Notes: generated by a model from the letters alone, not told the origin. Positions 7,833-17,480 are shown, counted from the stretch's first letter. The stretch is 33,880 bases of DNA from Bacilli bacterium (GCA_017477845.1 JAFUTR010000001.1:1-33880), one strand, 5' to 3'. Numbers and translations: made by a program.

Positions 7833-10460
7833 CTACTTAGCATCATACCAATCAGTTCCTTTATTTATATCTACTACTAATGGTACACTTAATTTATAAG
7901 TATTTTCCATAATATCTTTAACAATATTAGTAACAACTTCTTCTTCACTTTTTAAAACATTAAATACAAGTTCATCATGTACTTGAATAAGCATTTTACT
8001 TTTCAAATTTCTTTTTTCAAATTCATTATATATTTCAACCATAGCTTTTTTTAAAATATCAGCACTTGTTCCTTGTATTGGAGTATTAAGGGCCATTCTT
8101 TCTCCACTAGATCTAATCATATAATTTTTATTATTTAACTCTTCTATAATTCTTTTTCTATTCATAAGAGTTTTAACATATCCATTTTTATGTGCTTCAT
8201 CAATTGTTTCTTTCATATATTCACTAATCCTTGGATAAGTTTTCAAATAATCATCGATAAATTGTTTAGCTTTATAAACATCGATATTCAAATCTTCAGA
8301 AAGTCCAAAACTGCTAATTCCATAAAGTATTCCAAAGTTAACTGCTTTGGCTTGTCTTCTTTGATCTTTAGTAACAGATTCAAGAGGAACACCAAATATA
8401 TCACTAGCAGTCTTTTGATGTATATCATTACCGTTTTTAAACGCTTCTATTAAATTTTCAGCATTTGACATAGCTGCAAAAACTCTAAGTTCAATTTGTG
8501 AATAATCACTTGATAAAATAATTGAATCTTTTTCAGGATAAAAAGCTTTTCTAATTAACTTTCCATATTCAAGTCTTGCTGGAATATTTTGTAAATTAGG
8601 TTCACTAGATGAAAGTCTTCCAGTTCTTGTAAGTGTTTGATTAAATAAAGTATGTATTTTCCCATCAGATTTTATTTCATTAATAAGTCCAATAACATAA
8701 TTATTATTAAGTTTTGCAAGTGTCCTGTAATCTAATATTTTTTCAATAATTGGACTATATGGCGCTACTTTATCAAGTATTTCTTTACTTGTTGAATAAG
8801 AACTATCTTTAATCTTTTTAGGATAAGGAAGTTCCATCTTAACAAACAATATTTCTCCTAATTGTTTTGGTGACATTATATTAAAACTACAACCAGCAAG
8901 ATCATATATTTCTTTTTCTAAAGATGAAAGTTTTTCAGTTATTTCAGCACCCATTTTTTCTAAATATTCTCGACTTACGTTTATTCCAGTATGTTCCATA
9001 TCTGCTAAAACTTTAACTAAAGGCATTTCTATTTCATTAAATAAATAACTTTCTTCTTCTTTTTCTAAAGATTCTAAATAAAAATCTTTAGTATCATATA
9101 TAAACTTAGCTTTTTTACAAGCATTCTCTATTAATACTTTCTCATCTGGTATATTAATTTTTGTAACACTTCCAAACTCTTCTTCATAAAACATTACATC
9201 AGTACCATTATTTTTCATAAGATAACTAATATCATCTTTAACATTTTGGTTTAATAAGTATCCTGCTATCATTAAGTCATAATTACAATTATTAATTGTT
9301 AAGTTATTTTTCATAAGAACAACTAATAACTTTTTTAAGTCATATGTATATTTGTTATATTCATTTTCAAAAATTATTTCAGGATTATCAAATGCTACAT
9401 CACTTCTTATATAATAGCAGTTTTTTCCATCATATATTGAAAAACCTAATGCTTTAGCATCATGATAATTATAGCCAAGTAATTCAAGGTAAATTGAATA
9501 GTCTCCATTAAGTTTTAAATCTTTAATGTCATCTATTACTTTTACATCAAGGTTGTTCTTTTCTTTTTTAATTTCTTCTTTAGTATCTTCTTTTCTTATA
9601 TTTAATTTCTTTATTAAAGAATAGAATTCAAATTCTTCAAGTAATTCTAAATACTTTAGAGTATCATATCCCTTATATTTTATTTTTTCAAAATCAGTAT
9701 CTATTGGAACTTCAGTATAAATTGTAGCAAGATCATAACTTTGATAAGCTGATTCTTTCCCATCTTTTAACTTTTCTTGAAGTTTTCCTTTAATATTTTC
9801 TATATTTTCATATATATTGTCTAAAGTTTTATATTCTTGTAATAGATTTAATGCTGTTTTTTCCCCAATTCCTTTAACACCAGGAATATTATCTGAAGAG
9901 TCTCCCATAAGTGACTTTAAATCTACCATTCTAGGAGGTTCTATTCCATAAGTATTTATAAACTCTTGATGAGTCATTCTAATAGATTCTCCACCTGACT
10001 TTAATAGTTTTACTTCTACTTCATCAGTTATAAGTTGTAAAAGGTCCTTATCACTACTAATGATTACTGCATCATAATCATTATTGTTATTACATTTTTT
10101 AGCAAAAGTTCCGATTATATCATCTGCTTCATAGTTATCTATTTCATAATAAGTTATTCCCATAGCTTCAACTAGTTCTCTTGCTTTTGGTGCTTGTGCT
10201 TTTAACTCATCTGGTGTTGCACTTCTTCCACCTTTATAATCACTATATTTTTCATGCCTAAATGTTCTTCCTTTATCAAATGCGCACATGATATAAGTAG
10301 GTTTTTCTTCTTCTATTATTTTATTCATCATGTTAACAAGTCCATATAAAGCATTGGTAGGAAAGCCCTTAGAATTTTTCATGGTATTACCTGTGTATGC
10401 CGTTGCATAATAACTTCTAAATAATATGTTATTACCATCAATTAATAAAACTTTTTCCAT
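7833..10460 (-). CDS. polA: DNA polymerase I
   Basis: Family A polymerase, 875 residues, used in Okazaki-fragment maturation and repair. The N-terminal 5'-3' exonuclease domain (about 1-295) has LLIDGNNILFRSYYA, DNYEADDIIGT and GDSSDNIPGVKGIGEKTA. The middle domain is the degenerate 3'-5' exonuclease: the expected DxE is replaced by YLEL, so proofreading is probably absent, as in Bacillus Pol I. The polymerase domain shows motif A (DYSQIELRVFA), motif B (RRQAKAVNFGILYG) and motif C (QVHDELVF). The start ATG at 10458-10460 follows AGGTGA. mutM follows in the same unit. Confidence 0.97.
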   Translation of the reverse strand: MEKVLLIDGNNILFRSYYATAYTGNTMKNSKGFPTNALYGLVNMMNKIIEEEKPTYIMCAFDKGRTFRHEKYSDYKGGRSATPDELKAQAPKARELVEAMGITYYEIDNYEADDIIGTFAKKCNNNNDYDAVIISSDKDLLQLITDEVEVKLLKSGGESIRMTHQEFINTYGIEPPRMVDLKSLMGDSSDNIPGVKGIGEKTALNLLQEYKTLDNIYENIENIKGKLQEKLKDGKESAYQSYDLATIYTEVPIDTDFEKIKYKGYDTLKYLELLEEFEFYSLIKKLNIRKEDTKEEIKKEKNNLDVKVIDDIKDLKLNGDYSIYLELLGYNYHDAKALGFSIYDGKNCYYIRSDVAFDNPEIIFENEYNKYTYDLKKLLVVLMKNNLTINNCNYDLMIAGYLLNQNVKDDISYLMKNNGTDVMFYEEEFGSVTKINIPDEKVLIENACKKAKFIYDTKDFYLESLEKEEESYLFNEIEMPLVKVLADMEHTGINVSREYLEKMGAEITEKLSSLEKEIYDLAGCSFNIMSPKQLGEILFVKMELPYPKKIKDSSYSTSKEILDKVAPYSPIIEKILDYRTLAKLNNNYVIGLINEIKSDGKIHTLFNQTLTRTGRLSSSEPNLQNIPARLEYGKLIRKAFYPEKDSIILSSDYSQIELRVFAAMSNAENLIEAFKNGNDIHQKTASDIFGVPLESVTKDQRRQAKAVNFGILYGISSFGLSEDLNIDVYKAKQFIDDYLKTYPRISEYMKETIDEAHKNGYVKTLMNRKRIIEELNNKNYMIRSSGERMALNTPIQGTSADILKKAMVEIYNEFEKRNLKSKMLIQVHDELVFNVLKSEEEVVTNIVKDIMENTYKLSVPLVVDINKGTDWYDAK

Positions 10461-10477
10461 TTAAATCACCTATTAAT

Positions 10478-10486
10478 AGTATATCA
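10478..10486 (-). promoter_or_regulatory. extended -10 promoter of polA-mutM
   Basis: TGATATACT on the minus strand (TG at 10485-10486, TATACT at 10478-10483), about 10 nt upstream of the AGGTGA ribosome-binding site. No good -35 is seen at 17 bp, which extended -10 promoters tolerate. Confidence 0.45.
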
Positions 10487-10502
10487 AATTTAATAATTGT
10501 AA

Positions 10503-10532
10503 TAAAGAAAAAGAATAGATAAACTATTCTTT
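10503..10532 (-). terminator. topA terminator
   Basis: AAAGAATAG, loop TTTAT, CTATTCTTT, then TTCTTT on the minus strand. The topA stop codon TAG is the end of the left arm. Confidence 0.8.
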
Positions 10533-12548
10533 AACATAATCACATTCACTACATTTAACTTTATTGTTTTTTGTAACTAATAACTTACCACAATTAGGAC
10601 ATTTTTCACCTGTTGGAATATCCCATGTTGCAACTTTACATTTTGGATAATTATTACATCCATAAAATACTTTCCCTCGTTTACTTGTTTTTTCAACAAT
10701 CATCCCACCACATTCAGGACATTTAACTATTTCTTTAATTTCCTTTTGTTCTTTTTTTATATATTTACAAGTAGGATAATTACTACACGCAGTAAACTCT
10801 CCAAATTTTCCTTTTCTTATAACTAAAGGATTTCCACACTCTGGACAAATTTCCCCAGTTTCTTCTAAAGGCTTTTTTTCCATTTCTCCAAAAGCTTTTT
10901 GTACTAAAGGCTCAAATGAGTCATAAAATTCATGTAAAACTTTTATATTATCTTCTTTTTCTTCTGCTATTTTGTCTAGGTCATTTTCCATATTAGCAGT
11001 ATATTCAACATTAATAATACCAGAGAAGAATTCTTGTAATTTATCAGTTGTTTCTATTCCCATTTTAGTTGGTACGAACTTTTTATCAACAAGTTCAACA
11101 TATTCACGTTCTTTTATCGTATCAATAACAGTAGCATATGTTGAAGGTCTTCCAATACCAAGGTCTTCCATCTCTTTAATTAATTTTGCTTCTGTATATC
11201 TTGCTGGAGGTTGTGTGAAATGTTGTTCTTTTTCAATAGAAATAGCTTTCAAAATATCTCCCTCTACTAATTTAGGGAGTATCTTATCTTCACTATTTTC
11301 AAACTCCTTATATACTTTTAAATAACCATCAAATAGCAATACTTGACCTGTTGCTTTAAAGTCATAATCATTGTTTCTTACTACTATAGTAGTTGCATTT
11401 ACTTTAGCATCTGCCATAATTGATGCAAGTGCTCTATAATATATTAATTCATAAAGCTTATATTCGTCTTTAGATAAAAACTGTTTCATTTTTTCTGGAG
11501 TTCTAAATACACTTGTAGGTCTAATTGCTTCATGAGCATCTTGAACATTGTCTTTTTTCTTAGTTGTTTTTACATATCCTACATATTCTTTTCCAAACGT
11601 ATCATTAATATATTTATATCCTTCTTTAATAAATTGATCGCTAAGTCTAATAGAATCCGTTCTCATATAGGTAATAAGACCGACAGTTTCACTTCCAATA
11701 TCAATTCCTTCATATAGTTTTTGTGCAAGTGACATTGTTTTTTTTGCATTAAAACCTAGTTTATTAGATGCATCTTGCTGCATAGTACTTGTAATAAAAG
11801 GCGCTTTTGCTTTTTTATTTTTTTGTTTTTCTTCAATTTTAAGTACTTTAAAATCTTCCCCTAAAGAATTAATAACATTATCTGTTTCTTCTTCATTTAT
11901 TAGTTTTATTTCTTTTTCTTTGTAATTAAATAAACTTGCTTCAAAATCTTTAAACACACTTGTAACTGTCCAGTATTCTTCACTTACAAAATTTTCAATT
12001 TCACGTTCTCTATCCACAATTAGTTTAAGTGCAACAGACTGCACTCTTCCAGCACTTTTACCACCAGTTTTAGATTGCATTAATTTACTCAATCTAAATC
12101 CTATTATTCTATCAAGTATTCTTCTTGTTTCTTGACTTTTAACTAAATCATAATCAATTTTTCTAGGTTCTTTAAATGCTTCTATTACTTTATCCTTAGT
12201 AATTTCATGAAATAATACACGATCATAATCTTTTTCTTTTATCCCTAAAGCTTCTTTCAAATGCCAGCTTATTGCTTCTCCTTCACGATCAGGGTCGGTT
12301 GCAAGGTATACTTTTTCACTATCTTTAACTAATTTTTTTAAATCAGCAATTGTTTTTTGTTTTCCAGGAATAGGTACATAAGTAGGTTTAAAGTCATCCT
12401 GAACATCTACTCCCAATCCATATTTTCCAGTTGTAGCAAGATCTCTTATATGACCTTTAGATGAAACTACTTTAAATCCATTTCCTAAATATTTTTCTAT
12501 TGTTTTACTTTTACTTGGAGATTCAACTATTACTAAATTTTTAGTCAT
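10524..12548 (-). CDS. topA: DNA topoisomerase I (type IA)
   Basis: Relaxes negative supercoils through a 5'-phosphotyrosine intermediate. It has 674 residues. The TOPRIM domain starts at LVIVESPSKSKTIEKYLG and holds TDPDREGEAISWHL. The catalytic tyrosine is in ETVGLITYMRTDS. Three C-terminal zinc ribbons follow. Two are full four-cysteine topoisomerase fingers (CPECGN...CSNYPTC and CPECGG...CNNYPKC). The last is compact (CPNCG...CSEC). The start ATG at 12548 has a moderate GGAAGTGG ribosome-binding site. It has its own promoter and terminator, so it is probably monocistronic. The common neighbours dprA and gid are not present here. Confidence 0.97.
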   Translation of the reverse strand: MTKNLVIVESPSKSKTIEKYLGNGFKVVSSKGHIRDLATTGKYGLGVDVQDDFKPTYVPIPGKQKTIADLKKLVKDSEKVYLATDPDREGEAISWHLKEALGIKEKDYDRVLFHEITKDKVIEAFKEPRKIDYDLVKSQETRRILDRIIGFRLSKLMQSKTGGKSAGRVQSVALKLIVDREREIENFVSEEYWTVTSVFKDFEASLFNYKEKEIKLINEEETDNVINSLGEDFKVLKIEEKQKNKKAKAPFITSTMQQDASNKLGFNAKKTMSLAQKLYEGIDIGSETVGLITYMRTDSIRLSDQFIKEGYKYINDTFGKEYVGYVKTTKKKDNVQDAHEAIRPTSVFRTPEKMKQFLSKDEYKLYELIYYRALASIMADAKVNATTIVVRNNDYDFKATGQVLLFDGYLKVYKEFENSEDKILPKLVEGDILKAISIEKEQHFTQPPARYTEAKLIKEMEDLGIGRPSTYATVIDTIKEREYVELVDKKFVPTKMGIETTDKLQEFFSGIINVEYTANMENDLDKIAEEKEDNIKVLHEFYDSFEPLVQKAFGEMEKKPLEETGEICPECGNPLVIRKGKFGEFTACSNYPTCKYIKKEQKEIKEIVKCPECGGMIVEKTSKRGKVFYGCNNYPKCKVATWDIPTGEKCPNCGKLLVTKNNKVKCSECDYVKE

Positions 12549-12572
12549 GTAACCACTTCCATTTCATATTTA

Positions 12573-12601
12573 TTTATACTAATTATTAAATATTTTGTCA
12601 A
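12573..12601 (-). promoter_or_regulatory. sigma-A promoter of topA
   Basis: Perfect TTGACA (12596-12601), a 17-bp spacer and TATAAA (12573-12578) on the minus strand, about 25 nt upstream of the topA start. This is one of the best promoters in the window. Confidence 0.8.
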
Positions 12602-12623
12602 CACTATATATTATTATACATAG

Positions 12624-12645
12624 AAAAAGAAATTCCTAAGAATTC
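12624..12645 (-). terminator. weak terminator downstream of the transglutaminase-like gene
   Basis: On the minus strand GAATTC, loop TTAG, GAATTTC (one bulged T) and then five T. The stem is short, so this is only a likely terminator. The palindrome at 12674-12694 lies between it and the gene end. Confidence 0.35.
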
Positions 12646-12673
12646 CTCTATTTTCAAGAACTTTTATGTTTTT

Positions 12674-12694
12674 CAAATGTAAAGTTTACATTTG
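12674..12694. repeat. perfect 21-bp palindrome spanning a stop codon
   Basis: CAAATGTAAA, one central base, TTTACATTTG. The stop codon of the gene at 12686-13825 is in its centre. No T-run follows on either strand, so it is not a standard terminator. It could be an RNA 3'-end hairpin or a protein-binding site. Confidence 0.6.
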
Positions 12695-13825
12695 CAATTT
12701 CTTTTCTTCTTCAATTAATTCTTCTAATTCTTCATCTCTATCTTTAACAAATAATTCATCCTTTCTAAGAGAATAATTATCTTTCAACATTTTATTATAG
12801 TTTTCACTTTTATTTTTATATAATACATCGTTTATATTTATAATTTTATCAATATCTACTTTTTTTGATTTTTTTATTATATTATAAATATCTTCATAAT
12901 CTTTATCAAATGAGATTAACAATTTATCTTTTTCTTTTAATAATCTTGGAATTTTACAGTTATCAATTTTTTCTTTACTGTAATTATAATCATCTATCGA
13001 TAAAAATGATAATATTCCAGATAGTTTATCATTAAATGTTAATTTTTCCATAAATCCTAGTGGAATCATAAAAAAATTATAGTTAATTCTTCTAATATCT
13101 TCTTTTTTATATTCTTCTTTTGAAAGTGTATCCATAGATGGATCAAATAAATATATTCCATGAATATTATATTTAGAGTCATCTACTAATACTAATGTTA
13201 CGTATGAAGCATCACCATCTTGATTTGTCTTGCCAATAAAAGTTTTATATCCCATCTCAGTTAAAACATATGAAAATAATTTATTCATTCCATAGGAATC
13301 TGCACTGTTTTCTTGTACTATCAAAGGTAGTTGTATAATTTCTTCAGCAGTTTTGTAATCCATCATTTTAACAGAGTCATAAACTTTCATTATTTCTTCT
13401 ACACTAGAAAGATTGTTATCTATTAGTTTTTTAACATAGTTTTTTAGTACTCTAAATCTAGGTATATCTGTAAGTGTATAGTTATCACTTTCTTTTTCAT
13501 AAGGAATTTGCCATGTATCTGGATTTTCAAAATTAGAATTTAAAAAGTTTTCTTTTTCTTCATTAGATAGATTAAATAATACATATTTTTCTATATTGGA
13601 GTCATCAATATATTCGCTTATCGTTAAAAGATTTTTTATTGTTTCCATTGTTTTGATATCACAATCATCTTTAAAATATACTTGCTGTAAATTATTCAAA
13701 GAAAAAATTAAATTTTTGTATTCTTCTATTTCTATTGGTGTTAAAGAGTGATCTACCAATAAATTTTGGACATTAAAATACGCACATGTTTCACCTAATA
13801 CATCTGGCATTTCATTAAATTCCAT
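12686..13825 (-). CDS. transglutaminase-like fold protein, probably catalytically inactive
   Basis: A soluble protein of 379 residues, with no signal peptide. The stretch around residues 165-230 looks like a transglutaminase core: EEIIQLPLIVQENSADSYGMNKLFSYVLTEMGYK, continuing to an extracted SYVTLVLVDDS and YLFDPSMD. The positions normally held by Cys and His are not clearly conserved; only the Asp in FDPS is. A structural rather than catalytic role is therefore suggested. The C-terminus is a charged coiled-coil-like tail rich in Glu and Lys. The start is set at ATG 13825 behind GGGGAGTGG; an ATG 15 codons-bases upstream has no ribosome-binding site. It lies 39 bp after ddl and may be last in the murF-ddl unit. 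Confidence 0.6.
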   Translation of the reverse strand: MEFNEMPDVLGETCAYFNVQNLLVDHSLTPIEIEEYKNLIFSLNNLQQVYFKDDCDIKTMETIKNLLTISEYIDDSNIEKYVLFNLSNEEKENFLNSNFENPDTWQIPYEKESDNYTLTDIPRFRVLKNYVKKLIDNNLSSVEEIMKVYDSVKMMDYKTAEEIIQLPLIVQENSADSYGMNKLFSYVLTEMGYKTFIGKTNQDGDASYVTLVLVDDSKYNIHGIYLFDPSMDTLSKEEYKKEDIRRINYNFFMIPLGFMEKLTFNDKLSGILSFLSIDDYNYSKEKIDNCKIPRLLKEKDKLLISFDKDYEDIYNIIKKSKKVDIDKIININDVLYKNKSENYNKMLKDNYSLRKDELFVKDRDEELEELIEEEKKLQM

Positions 13826-13864
13826 ATAACCACTCCCCATAAATACAAAAATTTAATTTATTAA

Positions 13865-15049
13865 TTATTTTAGTTTCCCAAATTTTCCTTTAGCGCCTTT
13901 AAGTCCTGTGTAACCACTAAGGATATTAGAATCAAAGCTTCTTATTTTTTCATGATCTTTTTTATAATTTTTAATTGCAATATTTATCATATCATCAAGT
14001 AAAGTAATGAAATTCTTTCCAACTGCATCCCATAAATAGAATGCTAAACTTCCAGGACAAGAATTAATCTCATTTATATATACTTTTTTCTTCTTCTTAT
14101 CTACTAAGAAATCTATTCTTGATACTCCGCTAAGTCCAACATTTCTAAATGCTGACACGGCTATTTCTCTTACTTCTTCTTCAAGTTTTTCTGGTAAATC
14201 TGCTGGTATTTTTCTTGATGCACTTGCCATACCTTTAGAGCCTGTTTTCTTTCCTCCACCAATATATTTATCTTCATAAGTAAGTAAGCTGTTATCTGTC
14301 ATTACTTCTTCAATTGCACTTGTGCTAACTCTTTCATAGTTTCCTAACACACTTATATTAACTTCTGTTAAATTAACTATTTTTTCTTCTACTACTATTT
14401 TTTTATCATATTTTACGGCATCGAATATGGCATCTTTTAATTCTTTTTTATTTTCTACAGAACTTATTCCCACACTGCTACCTAAAGTTGCAGGTTTAAC
14501 AATCATTGGATAATCTATTTTACTTTCTATTTCTTTAACTACTTTATCCTCATCTTCTCTATATTCTGAGTCATAGAACCAATGGTATTTTGCAACTGGA
14601 AGATTAGCACATTCAAATACTTGTTTTTGAATAACTTTATCTTGTGAAATAGCACTTGCTAAAACATCACTTCCAACAAAGGGAATTCCAATTGTTTTTA
14701 AATATCCTTGTAATACTCCATCTTCTACATTTGTTCCATGAACAACAGGTAAAGCAATATCTATATCATTAACTATCTTTTTAAGAAGGCCTTTACTTTG
14801 CAAAACAAACATATTGTCTTTTCTATAAAGTACTACATTTTTAGTATATCTCTTTAATAAATCCATATCTTTATATGTTTCTATTTCTCTTAATACAGCT
14901 CCTGTATACCATTCTCCTTCTTTAGTAATATATATAGGAACTATTTCATATTTTTCATTATCAAGTTTATTCATCGCTTGAACAGCTGAAATAATACTTA
15001 CTTCATGTTCAACGGTTTCCCCACCAAAAATTACACCAACTTTTATCAT
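13865..15049 (-). CDS. ddl: D-alanine--D-alanine ligase
   Basis: ATP-grasp enzyme making D-Ala-D-Ala for the peptidoglycan stem peptide. It has 394 residues, slightly longer than the usual 350-370 because of a C-terminal extension of about 30 residues. The N-terminus VGVIFGGETVEHEVSIISA and the loop HGTNVEDGVLQGYL are typical of Ddl. ATP-grasp elements follow: VKPATLGSSVGI, VEEKI, SRIDFLVD and YINEINSCPGS. It starts at ATG 15049 behind AGGAGG, 9 bp after murF, whose product uses its dipeptide. Specificity for D-Ala rather than D-Lac is assumed from the overall Ddl pattern and not proven. Confidence 0.94.
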   Translation of the reverse strand: MIKVGVIFGGETVEHEVSIISAVQAMNKLDNEKYEIVPIYITKEGEWYTGAVLREIETYKDMDLLKRYTKNVVLYRKDNMFVLQSKGLLKKIVNDIDIALPVVHGTNVEDGVLQGYLKTIGIPFVGSDVLASAISQDKVIQKQVFECANLPVAKYHWFYDSEYREDEDKVVKEIESKIDYPMIVKPATLGSSVGISSVENKKELKDAIFDAVKYDKKIVVEEKIVNLTEVNISVLGNYERVSTSAIEEVMTDNSLLTYEDKYIGGGKKTGSKGMASASRKIPADLPEKLEEEVREIAVSAFRNVGLSGVSRIDFLVDKKKKKVYINEINSCPGSLAFYLWDAVGKNFITLLDDMINIAIKNYKKDHEKIRSFDSNILSGYTGLKGAKGKFGKLK

Positions 15050-15058
15050 TATATCCTC

Positions 15059-16669
15059 CTATTCAGTATAAGTATCAGGTAAATCATTTTCGAAAAGCGC
15101 ATACACATCCTTATTTTTATTTTTTAATCCATTTACAAGTGTATATGCCTCTTTCACATCATTTATTACTAATATTTTATCTTCTTTAAATTTTTCTTCA
15201 ATTAATCCACTCTTTATTGGAATAGTTCTTTTTTCTCCAACAAGAATTACGTAATCTGCAACATGGGCAATTTGTCTTCCAAACTCTTGATTGAGTTCTT
15301 TTTCACGTTTTCCTAACTCAATCATTCCAGGAGTTACTACTACTTTAACTCCATCCATCATATCAAGTACTTCAAGAGCACTTTTAGCACCAGTTGGATT
15401 AGAGTTATAAGCATCATCGATTTGATAGAAATTGCCAATCCTATTAATTGTAAGTCTATGTTCGACTGGTAATACTTTTTTAACTCCTTCTGTTAGTTCT
15501 TTGATTGAAAGACCAAATTCACGAGCTAAGGCAATTGATGAAAGGATATTATAAACATTATGTTTACCTAATAACTTAGTCTCAAAATGATATTTCTTTT
15601 TATCACCTTTAAACATTACGTCAAATTTAGTTCCCTTGCCATCACACTTTATATTAACAGCTCTAACATCTACATTTTCTTCTTCAATTCCAATCCAAAG
15701 AATTTTAGCATGATCTTTCTTTTTAATTACATATCCTTTTTGCTTTTTATCATCTTTATTTAAAACACCTACTCCATCACTTGGAAGATACTCAATTAAT
15801 TCCATCTTTCCATTTAAGATATTTTCTTCACTTCCAAACGTTTCAAGGTGTGCTGTCCCAATAGATGATATTATTCCATATTTTGGATTAACAAGCTTAC
15901 AAAGGGCATTTATTTCACCTTTAACGTATGCACCCATCTCAGCAATAAATATATCATCAAATTTTGTTAATTTATTATTTACTGTAATCATAAGTCCATT
16001 AAAAGTATTTAAACTTTTAGGAGTAGCAAGACAGTTATACTTAACATTTAAAATATCATTTAATATATTTTTACAACTTGTTTTACCATAACTACCAGTA
16101 ATACCTACTATTTTTAAATTTGGCATAGACTTCAGTTTATCTTTAGCACGTCGTTCAAATTTATGATAAATAATTCTTTCTAACGGATGATTAATAATAT
16201 TTGCTAAAAATACTATAAAGTAATTTAATGTTGCTAAAATAGCAAGCACTAAGAATAAAATATTTCTATCGATTATTCTTATAAAAAACAATATAAATGG
16301 TATTAGATAAATAATTATTAAAGTACATATTAACCTTTTAATACGTGCTGTGACAACTAAAGGTTTCTTATTTTGATCATTTCTTCTTTTTTCTTTATCA
16401 ACATATAAACTAACAACATACACAAGTATTAATACACAAATGAAAAACATTTCCAGTTTTTCTTGAAATGTAAAAAATAAAAATAATGAAAAGATAATCC
16501 CCCAAATATTAAGATTTAATAAAGTTTGATTAGGATTTTTTAGAACCCATTTAATAAAACGATTATTTTCATTATATAAATTCTGCTGTAACATATGCAA
16601 TGATTTCTTAGATGTATAAATAATATAAAAATAAATAAGTAATAATAAAAATGCCAATAAATATCTCAT
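15059..16669 (-). CDS. murF: MurF-type Mur ligase with N-terminal membrane domain
   Basis: UDP-N-acetylmuramoyl-tripeptide--D-alanyl-D-alanine ligase, 536 residues. The first 165 or so residues form about five hydrophobic segments, an extension that classic MurF lacks. They presumably tether the enzyme to the inner face of the membrane near MraY. The ligase part has the P-loop GITGSYGKTSCKN, then ATPKSLNTFNG, the family motif FIAEMGAYVKGEI, SSIGTAHLETFGS, and the C-terminal DDAYNSNPTGAKSALEVL and TPGMIELG. These Asn/Pro and TPGM features favour MurF over MurC, MurD or MurE. It is second in the hydrolase-murF-ddl unit; AGGAAGTGA precedes its ATG. Confidence 0.9.
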   Translation of the reverse strand: MRYLLAFLLLLIYFYIIYTSKKSLHMLQQNLYNENNRFIKWVLKNPNQTLLNLNIWGIIFSLFLFFTFQEKLEMFFICVLILVYVVSLYVDKEKRRNDQNKKPLVVTARIKRLICTLIIIYLIPFILFFIRIIDRNILFLVLAILATLNYFIVFLANIINHPLERIIYHKFERRAKDKLKSMPNLKIVGITGSYGKTSCKNILNDILNVKYNCLATPKSLNTFNGLMITVNNKLTKFDDIFIAEMGAYVKGEINALCKLVNPKYGIISSIGTAHLETFGSEENILNGKMELIEYLPSDGVGVLNKDDKKQKGYVIKKKDHAKILWIGIEEENVDVRAVNIKCDGKGTKFDVMFKGDKKKYHFETKLLGKHNVYNILSSIALAREFGLSIKELTEGVKKVLPVEHRLTINRIGNFYQIDDAYNSNPTGAKSALEVLDMMDGVKVVVTPGMIELGKREKELNQEFGRQIAHVADYVILVGEKRTIPIKSGLIEEKFKEDKILVINDVKEAYTLVNGLKNKNKDVYALFENDLPDTYTE

Positions 16670-16680
16670 AAATTCACTTC

Positions 16681-17406
16681 CTATATAAATGTTCTAATTA
16701 CATTACAAACAGGGTTAAGAAACTCCAAATATGCATAATGAGTTCCACCTTCATAGACAACAAGTCCTGCATCTTTAATAATTTTTTCTAACTTTTCAGC
16801 GTCTTCCAATGGTGCTTCATTATCATTATCTCCCCATATTAATAATGTTGGACATGAAATTTTTTCAGCGCAACTAGATAAATCTTCATTAACTGTATTA
16901 ACAAGTATCTTTCTCATTATAACAGATGCATTTCTGTAATCACGAGAACCAATATGTTTTTTAGCAAATCCTTCAAATTTATTAAGTATTGGAACTTTTT
17001 TTAATGATTTTAATAGTTTAACTTTAAAACTTACTTTCTCTATTTGTTTAAAACAAGGAGCACCCAAAAGTATTAATTTTTCAGTTTCATAACGTGATGC
17101 ATAAATAATTCCAATTCTTCCGCCAAATGAATGTCCAATTATAATAGGATTTTTGATTTTCAATCTATCAAGTAATTCTTTTACTATTTCACAATAATCA
17201 TAAATAGATATGGCAACTTTAGGTTCACTTGATGCTCCGTGACCTGGAAGATCAATAATTGTAATAGTAGCAATATTTTCTAACTTCTTTCCAATTGGAT
17301 TCATCATTTCAATATTTTGACCCCATCCATGAAGTAAAACTATATTTTTCTTACCCTTACCATATTGTATGTAATTTACATCTATATCTTTAACATTTGT
17401 TATCAT
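16681..17406 (-). CDS. alpha/beta hydrolase, first gene of the murF-ddl unit
   Basis: A cytoplasmic alpha/beta hydrolase of 241 residues with LLHGWGQN in the oxyanion loop. It has GHSFG with nucleophile Ser93, Asp195 (WGDND) and His223 (GGTHYAYLE). It starts at the second of two adjacent ATGs (17404-17406), which gives the better distance from AGGTG; 17409 is the alternative. A promoter lies directly upstream and murF starts 11 bp downstream. The setting suggests a role tied to cell-wall precursors or undecaprenyl intermediates, but the substrate is unknown. It is a paralogue of the hydrolase at 417-1160 and, unlike that copy, keeps the full GxSxG. Confidence 0.85.
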   Translation of the reverse strand: MITNVKDIDVNYIQYGKGKKNIVLLHGWGQNIEMMNPIGKKLENIATITIIDLPGHGASSEPKVAISIYDYCEIVKELLDRLKIKNPIIIGHSFGGRIGIIYASRYETEKLILLGAPCFKQIEKVSFKVKLLKSLKKVPILNKFEGFAKKHIGSRDYRNASVIMRKILVNTVNEDLSSCAEKISCPTLLIWGDNDNEAPLEDAEKLEKIIKDAGLVVYEGGTHYAYLEFLNPVCNVIRTFI

Positions 17407-17423
17407 CATTAACACCTAAAATA

Positions 17424-17452
17424 ATTATAGCAATTTTTAACTATATATTCAA
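17424..17452 (-). promoter_or_regulatory. sigma-A promoter of the hydrolase-murF-ddl unit
   Basis: TTGAAT (17447-17452), a 17-bp spacer and perfect TATAAT (17424-17429), with an upstream TGC making an extended -10. Minus strand, about 15 bp before the first ATG. Confidence 0.8.
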
Positions 17453-17480
17453 TTTTTTCTCCATTTTTTACATTATTTTT

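Noticed and set aside
12686-13825. Active transglutaminase or protease
   Set aside because: Cys and His of the triad are not conserved; only the fold-like pattern and one Asp can be seen.
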